Of a stretch of DNA of 64,000 nucleotides, positions 1 through 11,039 are shown piece after piece. Where the stretch lies: contig NW_005434652.1 of assembly GCF_000315625.1 (NCBI RefSeq), forward strand, positions 252,254-316,253, written 5' to 3'. The position numbers were made by a program, and so were the translations under genes. Source of the stretch: Guillardia theta CCMP2712. Lineage: Eukaryota > Cryptophyceae > Pyrenomonadales > Geminigeraceae. Every line of letters starts with the position of its first letter. Within the stretch, counting starts at the first letter, position 1. The notes under the pieces were generated by a model. The model did no database searches. It was given only the letters and a program-made list of their open reading frames with translations, and had not been told where the DNA came from.

Positions 1-39
1 TAGCCCGTCCATGACTTGTCGTGTTGCATGTTGTTGCAG

Positions 40-418
40 CGCTCAACAGAAGCGTCAAGGCAGCTGCCGCCAGAGAAAACCAAGTTTCAGACGAGCTCCG
101 TCGACCTTCAAGTAAGTTATTAGATAAACACCTCCTCTCTCCCTCCCTCCCCCCTCCCCCCTCCTGCTCCTGCTCCTGCTCCTGCTCCTCCTCTTCCTGC
201 ACCTTTTCCTCTCAAACTTGCTTGTCTTCTCGTTCACTTCTGCATCGTCGTGATCATCAATGCAGGATGACCTCCTCTTCCGCATCCGATCATCCTCCTC
301 TGTCTCGAGCAGGAAGTTTCGCTACAAGAACGAAGTCAAATTTCTCAGCTTTGCCAAGCAACAAGTGAAGAAGAAACGAGATGATGATGATGATGATGAT
401 GATAAGGAGGAGGAGAAG
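40..418 (+). CDS. Unknown protein, two exons of a gene entering from the left edge
   Basis: Two exons fit together in phase: 40-111, preceded by a TTGTTGCAG acceptor and followed by a GTAAGT donor, and 266-418, preceded by AATGCAG and followed by GTATTT. The join reads in one frame and gives a hydrophilic segment: a Gln/Pro/Glu/Lys-rich part, then an Arg/Ser/Lys part, ending in a run of eight aspartates followed by Lys-Glu-Glu-Glu-Lys. No domain is recognisable. The 5' part lies outside the window. The end is also unresolved: if the last donor is not used, the frame stays open to a stop at 568. The GAT repeat encoding the Asp run may be unstable. Confidence 0.4.
163..191 (+). repeat. (CTCCTG)n hexanucleotide array in an intron
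   Basis: About four to five units of CTCCTG lie in the intron 112-265. The same hexamer recurs in introns near 36.1 kb and 37.7 kb and, on the opposite strand, near 6.5 kb. Confidence 0.8.
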
Positions 419-639
419 GTATTTATTATCAGAAGACAGAGAAGTAGAGACATCATGTACTATAGAAGAGGATTCGGTCGGCAAGGAGGGGTAGAGGAGA
501 GGAGGGAGGAACACAAGAAATGTTCGCTGTCACTCATGAATTTCAGTGTGTTCTCAATGAAGCAATAAGACAGAGGAAGGCAGCAGCTGCCTTGACGCTT
601 TTGTTGAGCGCTGCAACAACATGCAACACAACAAGTCTT

Positions 640-3522
640 GGAATTCTTGATGATTCTGACTTCACGCAATCGGAGGTTTTCTCTGAAATCTGCATGAAAA
701 CGTCAAGACAGGCGTCAGATCAAACTTCAAGTCTCACGGATTTCTCCCCATATCAACGACGTACTTCTCTGCATATTTCGTGATCGGGTTGCTCTTCAAA
801 CCATATTGCTTTCTATCTGCCAGGATAACATCAGAATAACGTTCAACTGTCCATGTAACTCATAACATATCAATATCAGCAACATCAGCAGCTACAACTT
901 CCACATCAACAACAGCAACTCCTCTACCTACAGCAACAAACTCTCTGCACTCTCGCGTTCTCTCACTCACCTTTGAACTGATGGGCATACTCTTGCGTCA
1001 ACCTGCAACAACGGCGCTATCAACATGTCTGCAACGAAGTAACTTCACCCACCATCCTATCTCCTGCTGAGTTGTCATGGGCTCGTCATACTTCTGTTTC
1101 GGTGTCTTGTGTTGCTCTTCAAGTGTGGAGTTCAGCTGAGTGACAACCAATGGATCGAAATGTTTGATCTCCAACCCCAGCTGTCCAGCAACATCTCATC
1201 TTACTTCCTTTTCAAAAACAACACACCTCTCTTCGTCATAATCATCATCATCATCATCTCCATCATCATCTCCATCATCGTCATCGTCATGCATCTCCTC
1301 ATCGTCCTCGTTTAACAACAACAGCACACTTGTCTGACCTTCTTCGCTATCTCTGCCGGCATTTCTCCTCCTCGGACGTGACAGGGTTTCGGGGCTATAG
1401 TATTCATGCTCTGCGAACCATCATCAATGCGAAATCAGCACAGGGCGCAGCATACTTTAGGGACCAGCATGAACTCTTCTCTCAGACGAAACGCCTTCCT
1501 CTCCTTCTGCAAAGACTCCACAAACACAGCATTCTGTGCCACCACGTTGTTCTTGTCCATCTGCAGCATGCCAAGTCAGGCGGCGCAGTAAGGAACGATG
1601 CGGCATCCTCGTCTGTTCCTTCAACAAGCCTATCAACTGATGATCTACCCTTGCAGGCTCAGTCGGACGGTATGGGCTTGTCTCAGAAGTTTGTCGACCA
1701 CTCAGAGTCTACCTCACATCCTCGTCCTCCTCCACCAACACTCTCGCATTCGCTCGCTTGCCCACGGTCACCTTGACCTGCCGTTGAACCGTTGATAGCA
1801 GGGTCCACGTTCGGAAGTTCCTCCTTTGCCCTTATTTTTAAGCTGTTCTGCTTATTTTAAGGGGGTTGTTCTATACATGGTCTTTTTCTCTTTGATGACT
1901 AATAATTTTCCATAGAAACAAAAGGTACTACACACTACCCCACCCCTTCTAAATCAGTCATAACACACCCACCTAGCTCTAGAGCAACTGGCCCCTACCC
2001 ACCTGTCCTTATCTATTCTTATATGAGTTCTGTACCCCTTCAAATCACCCCTCTGGACTACTTCAATTGAAGCAGCAATACCACCCTACCGGTATAAAAT
2101 TTATGTCCCCCACCGCTATGTGCATTTCGACATGACCCCACCTCCTTGGCAACCTTTGCGCCTCCACGACCTACCCCCTCTTCTTGACCACCCTTCAGTT
2201 GAATGGGACCACCGGGTACTCGACGAACATTTCACGGGTCATCATTCCACCCAAGGACCCCCTTCTCCGACCGTTACAATGACCCAACCAACAAATGTGC
2301 AGTCCCAAAATACCATGACCGGTGGTATTTACTACCCCAGCATTTTGTAGCAAATTCAGCTCTACAGTACCCCTTCGTGGAGCAATCAGAATGGTGGTGA
2401 CCCGCCCTTTTACTACCCCCGTACCTAGCCTATCTCCGTAAAACGAGGGGGTGGATAGATCATGGATCCATGATATTGGTGAACGTTCGTAATGGTGCAG
2501 GAACAAGAGCGGGAGAGTTGGAGAGGGAGGAGAGACAAGGGCAGATCATGGCAGAGTAGAGGAATATTGACAGTGAGGAAGGAGGTATAGATAGAGACGG
2601 AGTGAGGGGGAGGAAGGGTTGTCAGTGATGAAGGGCGTAGAAAGAGGAGAACAGAAAGTCGTATGAGGAGAAGGGGAGAGAGGGCAGGAAGACAGAGGTT
2701 GTGATACAGGGAGGGAAGAGACCAGAAATCTGCCGTGGATGTCTATGATGTAGGCTATATGGTGGCCTGGATGATTAGCACTCTCTGCGTCTTTCGACGA
2801 GGAACGGCCTGTGGTAGTGAAAGACTAATCATCTGCAACGACACAACGCACGGTAGCAAGGAAGTTTATGACATGTTGAGGAGACACTAAGACGCCAATC
2901 TCGTGCCTTTTCGAGATCTGTTTTGCACATTAATTCGAAATAGATGCCGTTCAGGGATGGAGGGCAGGTTGTGTGGAGACATTTACAACAAGATTGGTGA
3001 ACAGGAGAAATGGTGTAGAATTCTCTCAAACTCCAACAGACTTGAAGAGACAGGCTAGTAAAGGATGATGCAGGAGTTCCGTATCAGCATAGTCAGATAT
3101 GCTTAACCTGCAGGACATTGTAGGGTCGTGTTGATGACGCCGCTTCACTGGATCCTTGGCGCCATCGGGACGGCTGTAACCGAATGAGGCAGTCACGTTA
3201 TGATTTGATGGTGTGCATGATGAAATTTAGAGCGGTCAAATGAGGAACGGAAGAGAGGATGGAGGTGGGTTGTCAAGGGAAGGAGAGGGCAAGAACGACC
3301 ATGGCAGGGAAAAATGCGCTTTGTTGAACCAGTCTTTAACAGGGACAAGCCTGCTGCATGGTATTGATCAACTGTTTGCAGGAAGCTTCAAGACATGACA
3401 GTGTCAACTGATGTGAGCGAATCATAGTCTTCAACCGAACTTCGTCATTTTTTAACGCTCAACGTCATGAGGTTTGCTGGGTTGTTGTAGGCTGAGAGTG
3501 ACTGACCTTTGCCTTGATCTAG
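640..3522. other. Stretch without a convincing gene
   Basis: No open frame here shows a recognisable domain or a phase-consistent exon chain. A CAT/ATC trinucleotide run lies at about 1237-1290, and a C-rich intergenic segment with many TACCCC-like words lies at about 1920-2460. A purine-rich segment follows at 2500-2740. Upstream exons of the gene starting at 3523 may be hidden in the last few hundred bases. Confidence 0.5.
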
Positions 3523-6459
3523 TTGTATATCTTGGCTGAAGCCAACGAGCAAGAAAAAGAGCAAGGATCATCAACAGGCAGCTCAGAGCGTGTCTGATAC
3601 TCCGTTGGACATACCCGGCGGATTGGCAGGTGTTTTATTTCTTTTGCCGTCATTATCCTGAGGGAAAAATTCATTCTGAGTTTCTCATCCATCAGGTATC
3701 CGACAGCGAATGGCTGAGATGGGCCATTTCATGAATCATGCTTCACCTGTTGGAGATGTAGTGCCTTTGCAGCTTCCTTTACATCCCAGTCTTCTAAACT
3801 TATCTATTTCTCTTCTCGCTATCCTCCCCCTTTGTGCAGGACAATGGCTCTCAAAGAAGTCATTCACAGCCTAACTCGGTCAACGGGAAGAAAAGTAACG
3901 GCGAATCTGCCGCAGTGAATGGTTGTTACTCCCCTCCCCGACCCTGCCGTTCCTTCTCTTTCTCCTCCCCCCTAGCATATTCATCCTCCTCCTCCTCCTC
4001 CTCCTCCTCCTTCTCTTCATCCCCTTCCTTCTCTTCCTTTCATTTCATTCCCCGTTCTGCACATCAGCACGATTCTTTCTCCATTTCCATCCTATGGGAT
4101 CTGACAAGAAACGAAGGTACGGGTCAAAACAGTTACAGCTCTACAAACCCGAACTTGAGAAGATCCCCGCGGAACGGAGGCAGCATGGCGGTCAGCCTTG
4201 AGGGTGTCCCTTGTGTCTTGTTGAGATTCGTGATTGAGCAGGAGGAGAAAGACAGTTGGTCGGGAGGAAACGATAAGCACGTTACCATCTCCGCCGACTT
4301 CTGCACAGAGGATGGGCGTGCTGTGAAACCGGCAACTAGTTTTGCTTCTCTTGCTTCAGACGCAAGTCAGGTGGGAAGCAGCACGAGAGAAGAGGAGAGT
4401 GAGAGATAGGGCAGGAGGCGGAAAAGGGAGGGAGGGAGGGAGGGAGGGAAAGGGCAGGAGGTGGATGGGAGGGGGACGGGAGCGAGAAGGTAGAGGGGGG
4501 GGGGCTCTTCTATCTCCGTGCTCTATATCTACCTCTCCTCTTCTTCCTCCTGACCTTAAGTAAGGGGGGAGGGGGGCGGGGGGCATTGGTGCACGGAGGA
4601 TGAGAGATGGAAAATACTGCCTTGGCATCCCGTGATGATGGGCGGCAGGACAAGTTCCTCCGTCAACCTGCCCGTCAAACTTCTCCTGAGCGAGAGTCAG
4701 TCGATTGGAAATCCACCAAACCTCCGATCCCGACGCCTGCCAGAAGGTTAGATTGATATGAGCGAGCGAGGTTTGAGAAAGCTTACGTTGTGCGGAATTT
4801 GTCTCCTCGTACGTTACAGCATCTCAGCTGAGGTATTTGACTCTCCACGCTGCTCCTTCCTTGTCCCCCTCCTCTTTCTTCTGTCCCCTTTTCTTTCTCC
4901 TCGTCGTTTACCCAGGAGTATCAGGAGGACAAAGATTTCGCGGGGATGGATCAAGCAATCAACACGTTCATGGAGAAGAAGCGCGAGGAAGAGCAGAAGA
5001 AAGGTCAGCTACCTCTTTTTCCTCTATCCAACATTGTCTTACGTCGTCACCGCCACCACCACCAACCTCTCCTGTTCCCTCTCCCTCTCTCCCTCCCTCT
5101 CCCTCTCCCTCTCCCTCTTCAGCTTCCTCTTCATTGTCCCTTGCCCCGTCTGCTCCCTTTCTGCCATCCTCTTCTGACGCTTCTCCCCGTCTCCTCTCTA
5201 TTCGATTCTTAAAACTGCCTCCCAGAGCGCGCGGCTAGGAAGAGGGCCATGTTCCTGGCGTCGATGGATCGCAGCGATGACTCGAGCTTCTCGCAGTCTC
5301 AGGCAGGAGACGAGCCGAGGCCGGTTGCAAATGGAGGTCAGCAGGACGAGCGGACCAGCAAGTCAGGAACTCCGATCCCCCCCACCTTTCCTACTAGCGA
5401 TCAACTCAGAATGAGATCAGGAGCAGCTGTGGCGATCAACCAGCCTCCTCCTCCTCCTGCGCAAGCTCCACCTTCCGCGTTCTATGCGCCATCCTCTCCT
5501 CGTCATCCTGAACCTCCGGTATCTCCTCCCATCTCCTTGGCCCAGCATCCTTCCCCTCACCGACCCTCTCCCCCCCCTCCTGCCCTGGACACCATGTTTC
5601 GCTCAGAACTCAACGCGAGCGAGACATTCTCCCCCACCGTTTTCCGCCTACCTCGTGCACATGAGCGCGAAGCCAGCATGGCAGGTGACGCGTACCGCCG
5701 ACCGCACAGCGGGGAAGACAGGGGAGGTTCAGAGGCTGACAACAGCTTGAGGACGAGGACAGGATACTCCAACCCGCTTCTCCATCCCCATTCCATCCTT
5801 TCCCAGCAGTCAAGCAGCGAGCTGAGCGCCCCGTCGGACCTTCAGAGGCAGTTACAGGTACAGCAGTGAAGAAAAGAGGAGGGGGAGGAGACCCGAGCTG
5901 ATGATGGGTCTCTCGTGCAGGACCTTCGCAGGATGCAGAGCGAGATTGAGACGTTCTCCACTCCTCGTCGTGCCTCGGATTACTCCATGGTTCCTTGCCC
6001 TCTCCTCCTCTTGCCACATCCGCTCCTCTCCTTTTCCTGCTCCCTTCGTTCCTCTGCCCCTTCCCCCACTCCCTTCTCTCATCTTATGGACTGTCTTCAG
6101 AATTCCCCGTCTTCTTCCTTTACGCCTTACACCCCGAAGTTGTCCGTGCCTCCGGTTTGCTTCTCAAATTTTGTTTGTTCTGCTCCTCAACTTGAGTTTC
6201 CAGCTCGCAAGGCAAGCCAGTCCCAACGACTCTTCCTTTCAGGACAGCATCCCTGCCAAGATGGCTGGTATTTTGCACTTTTGCCTTCCTCCTCATTTCT
6301 CTGTCCTCTCCCTCACATCTCTTCACCTCACCGTCGCCTCCCACTTTCATCCTGCCTCGATCCTCCTCATGCCTTGGCAGCCTTCAAACGACAACATCCG
6401 AATGGCTCCTTTCATCAGTGGCTCCTCCGCCTTACCCCTGAGGACATAACAAGGTGGGA

Positions 6460-6509
<50 letters not shown>

Positions 6510-7456
6510 ACTCTTGACTAATTTTACCAGGGCCATCTCGACATCCAACGGAGGAACAGGAATCTGGCGGCAAATGTGGGATCGGTACGTCATCGTTCGA
6601 TACTCCTCGACCCCTCCCCCCCACCCCCCTCCCCCCATATTGCTCCTCCTCTTCCTCGTCTTCGTTCTGATCCACAAGTGACCCTCCCCCCTCCCACCCC
6701 CCACCCCTCTTCTTCTTGCTCCTCGTCGTTGTGACCTGCCCCCGCAGCATTTCGCCCTACGACAATCAGCCTCACCCCGAGCTCGCTCCGTCGCCTCCTC
6801 CTCCCCATCAGCGGCAACTCTCACCCTACCATCACATGCATCTCGATTCCTCCCTTTACAGCAGAATCCCGCAAGGCAACCAGCAAGACTCTTCCCATCG
6901 CCTGCTCAACACAGTACGTCTTGCACCTCTCCTCCCTCCCCTTCCATGCACCGCTCAATCCCCTCGTCCCTCCCTTGTATCTCCTCATTGCTTCCTCCCC
7001 CCCACGCTCCTTCGCTCTCCCATCCGTCTCCTGTTCCTCCCTTGTGCTTCTTGAGCCTCACGCTACACAGGCTGACGTCTCCCCTTCCTTCGCCGACTCC
7101 TCCTACCACAGAAACGTTCAGCACTCTCCTCCTCTCCGGCAAGTCTTCACGTCGGAGCCGCGGCAGCAGCTCGGCTCTTCTCACTACTACAACAAAGAGG
7201 CTGCTGCTGCAGGGTCTTACAGTCTCAGAGAACCCTCTCCTGCCTACCAGCGCCAGCTCAGCCCCTCCTCCCTCTCTCCCCCAGCTCAGCTGCTGGGACC
7301 CGACAGGAGCGGGTTTGTCAGCTTCCGGGCCATGAACTTGCTGGGCCCGACTGAACGTCGAGCTGAAGGCGACTCGCATTTAGTTTGCGGGGTACGATGG
7401 AGCTGACGGCTACCGTGCAGGTAGGAAATGGCAGTATCCAGCTTCCCCCCAGCTAG
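3523..7456 (+). CDS. Ser/Pro/Gln-rich disordered protein, 14 exons, 5' end unresolved
   Basis: Exons 3523-3629, 3696-3757, 3840-3921, 4117-4190, 4607-4746, 4820-4832, 4916-5003, 5226-5857, 5921-5989, 6212-6267, 6531-6584, 6748-6913, 7071-7391 and 7421-7456 join in phase to about 633 residues ending in TAG. The N-terminal part is Lys-rich. A charged, coiled-coil-like segment (motif MEKKREEEQKK) is encoded across 4916-5003. The remainder is low-complexity Ser, Pro, Gln and Tyr with no catalytic motif. Exon 6 is only 13 bases, yet it is needed to bring exon 5 (phase 2) into frame with exon 7. The first exon begins mid-codon, so at least one upstream exon is missing. A regulatory or scaffold protein is possible, but no function can be assigned. 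Confidence 0.6.
6463..6509 (-). repeat. (CTCCTG)n array, minus orientation, inside an intron
   Basis: About eight GGAGCA units on the plus strand lie just upstream of the acceptor at 6530 in the Ser/Pro-rich gene. Because the array is purine-rich on the sense strand, it cannot serve as the polypyrimidine tract here, unlike the arrays near 36.1 and 37.7 kb. Confidence 0.85.
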
Positions 7457-7927
7457 ACTTGAACTCGACATCCTCGGTAAGTCCCTTCCGCTGCCTTAGG
7501 GCTCTCGGGTCAACTTCATTCCCTCCTCCGTCCTATCCTCCCTCCTCTCTTCAAGCTCTCACAAGTTCCCGCCAGAACTTCGAACGGCGGGCGCTGCACT
7601 TTGCGGGCTCGCAGGTCTGAGGCCTTTCCACTTGTACAGAGAAGTTCAAGGAACATCTCTCCTCCCTCGTTAACAAGCAAAGACTCGGGGATCACTAGGG
7701 GACAGAAAATGTCCTCGGCCCTTGAAAGCTTGAGAATTTAAAGCTAAAGAGATTTCAAATATTCACATCCTCGTGCGCCTGCTCCCTCCTGCCCTCGTGT
7801 TGTCCTTCAGGCTGCTGGCTTGTTCGCTGCAACAGCCGATCAACACAATCACAGAGAAGTGAGGAAGGAGGAGAAGGGAAGGAGGGCAAGGAACGTAGAT
7901 CACGATACAAGAGTCGTGCGCCAAATA

Positions 7928-8523
7928 TCAGCAGGGACGGCATGGAAACGCAGGAGGGATATCACTGAGGTTTACAGTTGAGGAGGAGGGGGAGAGGAAG
8001 AGCAATGCAAACATTTCCTGACCTCGTTCTCTGATCCACTTGAAGTATTTCTCGTCGTACCAGGTGTGACCCTGCATGTCCATCTGCCACATGATGTAAG
8101 AGGGCAGCGCACAGTGGCTCCGCGACTCACAATCTTCCTGCTCAGCTGGGTAGCCTGGACGGTCTCGTTGGAGACGTGGCATGCGAGGAGGAGGTAGTTG
8201 CGGGGGATAACTTTCCATGCAAACCTCATGAACAGCCCAGAGTAGATGCACATCGCCACTTGCCTGCAGCGAGAGAGACACGAAGAAAGAATGTAAGACG
8301 ATTATCAGTCACAGCAGTCACCATCCTCACATGTTCTCTGAAATGATGTCTGGGGTCTTTGTCAAGTCCGCAATTCCCTGGAGAGAGGTGAAGTGAATGA
8401 GAGCGGCAGCAGGAGTAAGTCTCTTACTGCAACCACAAATCCCCAGTTCGCAACGGGGCCCCAGAAATGTGTTGTCCTTGGCCCAGTGGGAGAGTTGAAC
8501 CAAGCCATGAAGCGAGACGACAT
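7928..8523 (-). CDS. MPC1: Mitochondrial pyruvate carrier subunit, MPC1 type
   Basis: Exons 8428-8523, 8331-8377, 8131-8263 and 8023-8083 join in phase. The product carries the family signatures [33 protein letters not shown] and [12 protein letters not shown] in the usual order, and matches the roughly 110-residue MPC1 core with its short hydrophobic helices. MPC heterodimers carry pyruvate across the inner mitochondrial membrane. ATG at 8523 was chosen because it lies just before the conserved core; a short upstream exon is possible. The C-terminus is uncertain: reading through the last donor gives a stop at 7928, while splicing at 8022 to an acceptor near 7968 gives a different tail. Confidence 0.88.
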
Positions 8524-9564
8524 GCTGGAAGCAAGAACGAGTCATGATTAGCACACGTTTGCAAGATGGAAGAGAGAATATTGGATGTCATGAGGAAGGC
8601 TATGAAAACATTGCAAGGCGATCTACTCTGAACTCAGGTACTTGTCCATGGGTTTCATTCCAGGTTCTTCCTTTGCTTCCCCCCAGCAAACGTCTTCGCC
8701 CCTTCTGCAGCCACTGTCGCAATGCATCTTCTCTTGCTGATCTCGAATACAACCCCCTTGATTTTCACTCGTCACGATCCTTTCTAATCCCCTTGGGATG
8801 TCTGGAAAGCATTGAAATCAAATTCCAGCTGTATCGGCAGCTGGTTTTCAACCGCTCTTCGATGCTGCTCCTCTCTTGTTCTGGCCCCTCAATTTGAAGA
8901 TCTTGAGTTCTTTCTCTGGCGAGCATTCCCCCATCAAACGACATACAACCCATCTCAGTAGCTTTCATCCTTCAGGTCTGCTGTGCTAGTTCCTAACCAT
9001 CTTCAAACAGACATATCATCCTCCTCTTCTAGTCTGTCAGCCTCTCCTGCACCTTCTCCCGCATTGGCTGCTGCCCCTGTTCCCCGCCCCTCGCGTCCTC
9101 GTCATTCTGCTTTCATGACCGGCTGGGATCTGCATTATACCCCACCTTTCCACCCCCACCCACCCTTTATGTGAATCTTCACCCCACCTACTCCCAAAAT
9201 TTTTCCATTTCCTTTTTTACACCCCTCTGTCTGATAATCAATTACCTACCCTTGTCACCTATTCGAAATAACCCCACCCTACAAATATCTCCCAATATCC
9301 CTCCACCCCCACCCCACATATCTCACAACCTGGTACGTCTCCCCTCTATACCCCTTGTACCCCTCTTGCAAGACGATACTACCACCCCTCCTCATCTCTC
9401 CCACACATACCCCTTGCATCAGATTGCTCGGGCTTCGACGGTGGGGTACATTACCCTACCCTATCTATATCAGATATTCTTCCCTATAAAGAACCGGTTA
9501 TTCCCCAGTCGTCATTGGTATCACCCCCACCCCCTTCTCTCTCCACTACCCTGTGTCAGCCAGT
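8524..9564. other. Intergenic, C-rich from about 9130
   Basis: No supported gene. From about 9130 to 9560 the plus strand is dominated by C with spaced A and T (many ACCCC, TACCCC and CCCACCC words). The long open frames here are low-complexity translations of that bias. Confidence 0.55.
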
Positions 9565-9930
9565 CAGCACGGTACGGCCCGTCCGGCGGCGACACCCGGC
9601 CGCCCCAGTGTCGCCGGCCGGACCCGGTGACGCCCCGCCGCCGGGCACAACGGAGTCAGTCAGCCGGTTTTCTCACTGCCCGGCCCGGACCCGGCCGGGC
9701 CGCGGCGCAGTGACGGACCGTAACCTAGTCTTTCCTCGACTATCCTGATTGTCCTCGTACTGAGTCTTTACTGAAAGGCGAGGCCACTGGGCCTCACCGG
9801 GCCCGGATACCGGCTTTACCGTACTAGTGACGGTAGTACGGCGCCGGGGCGGTCCCGGCCGGACTGAGTCCCGGCCCGCTGGTGACTCCGGGCGGCCCGG
9901 CGCCGGCCCGTGACGGGAGTCCGGCGGAGC
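9565..9930. other. CCGG/GGCCC-rich island
   Basis: Base composition changes abruptly to dense CCGG, GGCCC and CGGCG words with interspersed GTCACTG-like words. It holds an inverted, partial copy of the motif described at 14958-15006 (at about 9737-9770). It follows directly on the C-rich stretch. No gene is seen. Confidence 0.65.
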
Positions 9931-10522
9931 ACTGGCAACTTGTGCAACTTCCGTTTGTTACACTTGTACTGTGCCAAAGTCACGCAGAAATCATGGCATA
10001 TCAACCTTAGTTGTAACAAGACAGGCAAGCCTGTTTTGCTCAAGACCGAGTTTAATGCACACGAAAACTTGAAACCAATACCGTTCACTATCAGTGATGC
10101 AAGGATGTGACTCAAGCATCCAGACATGAGGGGACCTTAGCAAGACGGCTAGGAAGGCCCCCTGCTTCATCTCTGCGCTACATTGCTGCCTTGAAACTCG
10201 TAAGAGTTGTCTTGGTTTACGGGAGAGTTTTTGTTAACTCGGCACTATCTGACTGGCACGGCACATCAAGTGCAAATCACAGACTCTTTGGGCCACTGCA
10301 AAGGACTTTAAAGGTGCGTCATGCATAGTGTTCTTGAGCGCTGACATGCCTTGGATCATCTTTGATCCTGATTGGAGCCGTTGCTGGAAGTACAACTGTA
10401 ATCCTCAAAACGATTCTTGTCCTGATCAACTTCTCAACGCAGGCAAGACAAATGTGCGTTATGCGAATTATACCCACTTTGACTCCTCTGTAATGAAGCT
10501 CATACTGAGCCTGAAGAATTGA
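9931..10522 (+). CDS. Possible gene fragment(s), unknown
   Basis: Three open segments look more protein-like than the surroundings: about 9931-10110, about 10150-10310 (with a hydrophobic stretch), and 10340-10522, which ends in TGA with Trp- and Cys-containing sequence. I could not join them by clear, phase-consistent splice sites and recognise no domain. They may be exons of one short gene or chance frames. Confidence 0.2.
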
Positions 10523-10556
10523 AGGGGAAAATCACATTCTTCGAGTGGTTTATCAT

Positions 10557-11039
10557 TTAATCCTTAAGCTTTTGCAAGACCTCTTTCAATCGGTCATCGC
10601 CGCTACTTGCTTTTACTATCTCCTGGACATTGATCTGGAACGAGGCATTCGTGTGATCTGAAAGTCTCCTACCAAGACATTTCGGCAAACCACTCCCGTC
10701 TCGGCAAGACACAAACGAGCCAACATCAGGATTTTGACGGAAACTGAGTGGCTGGGCGCCAAAGAAATGTTCGAAATCCACTTGGCTGAGACTGCTCAAT
10801 GATTGGGACTTCAGACTCAAATCCTTTGCCTGGATGTCTTGCTCTGTGGTACGAGACTCTCCCAAGCAGCTTTTTCTTCTCCTCCCGAGCTGCTGCCACG
10901 ATGAGGAATCAACCACAGTAGGTTGAGTTGCAGCTTTGTCCTCGTTGTTGTTGCCGCACCACTGATTCGTTTCTTTTGGATCGTTTTGGAAGAACGACAA
11001 AACATTCCCTGTTAGGATTTTGCTTTTCCAAGATGACAT
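10557..11039 (-). CDS. Hypothetical protein of 160 residues, single exon
   Basis: A complete ATG-to-stop frame without need for introns. The product begins MSSWKSKILTG, is rich in Ser, Gln, Asp and Lys, and ends with a short amphipathic segment (LKEVLQKLKD). There is no membrane helix, signal peptide or known motif. Composition and length make it more credible than the C-rich shadow frames nearby, but there is no homology argument. Confidence 0.45.
   Translation of the reverse strand: MSSWKSKILTGNVLSFFQNDPKETNQWCGNNNEDKAATQPTVVDSSSWQQLGRRRKSCLGESRTTEQDIQAKDLSLKSQSLSSLSQVDFEHFFGAQPLSFRQNPDVGSFVSCRDGSGLPKCLGRRLSDHTNASFQINVQEIVKASSGDDRLKEVLQKLKD

Larger units (their letters stand above)
14..637. 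repeat. Inverted repeat pair (arms 14-72 and 579-637)
   Basis: The stretch 14-72 reappears as its reverse complement at 579-637 with only a few mismatches, leaving about 500 bases between the arms. The left arm covers the 3' splice site and first codons of the exon starting at 40. The right arm therefore carries an antisense copy of exon sequence. It could be an inverted duplication of the exon or an antisense, hairpin-forming transcript region. Confidence 0.75.

Noticed and set aside
6915-7379. Minus-strand frame of 157 codons
   Set aside because: It lies antisense to two well-phased exons of the Ser/Pro-rich gene and has no domain.
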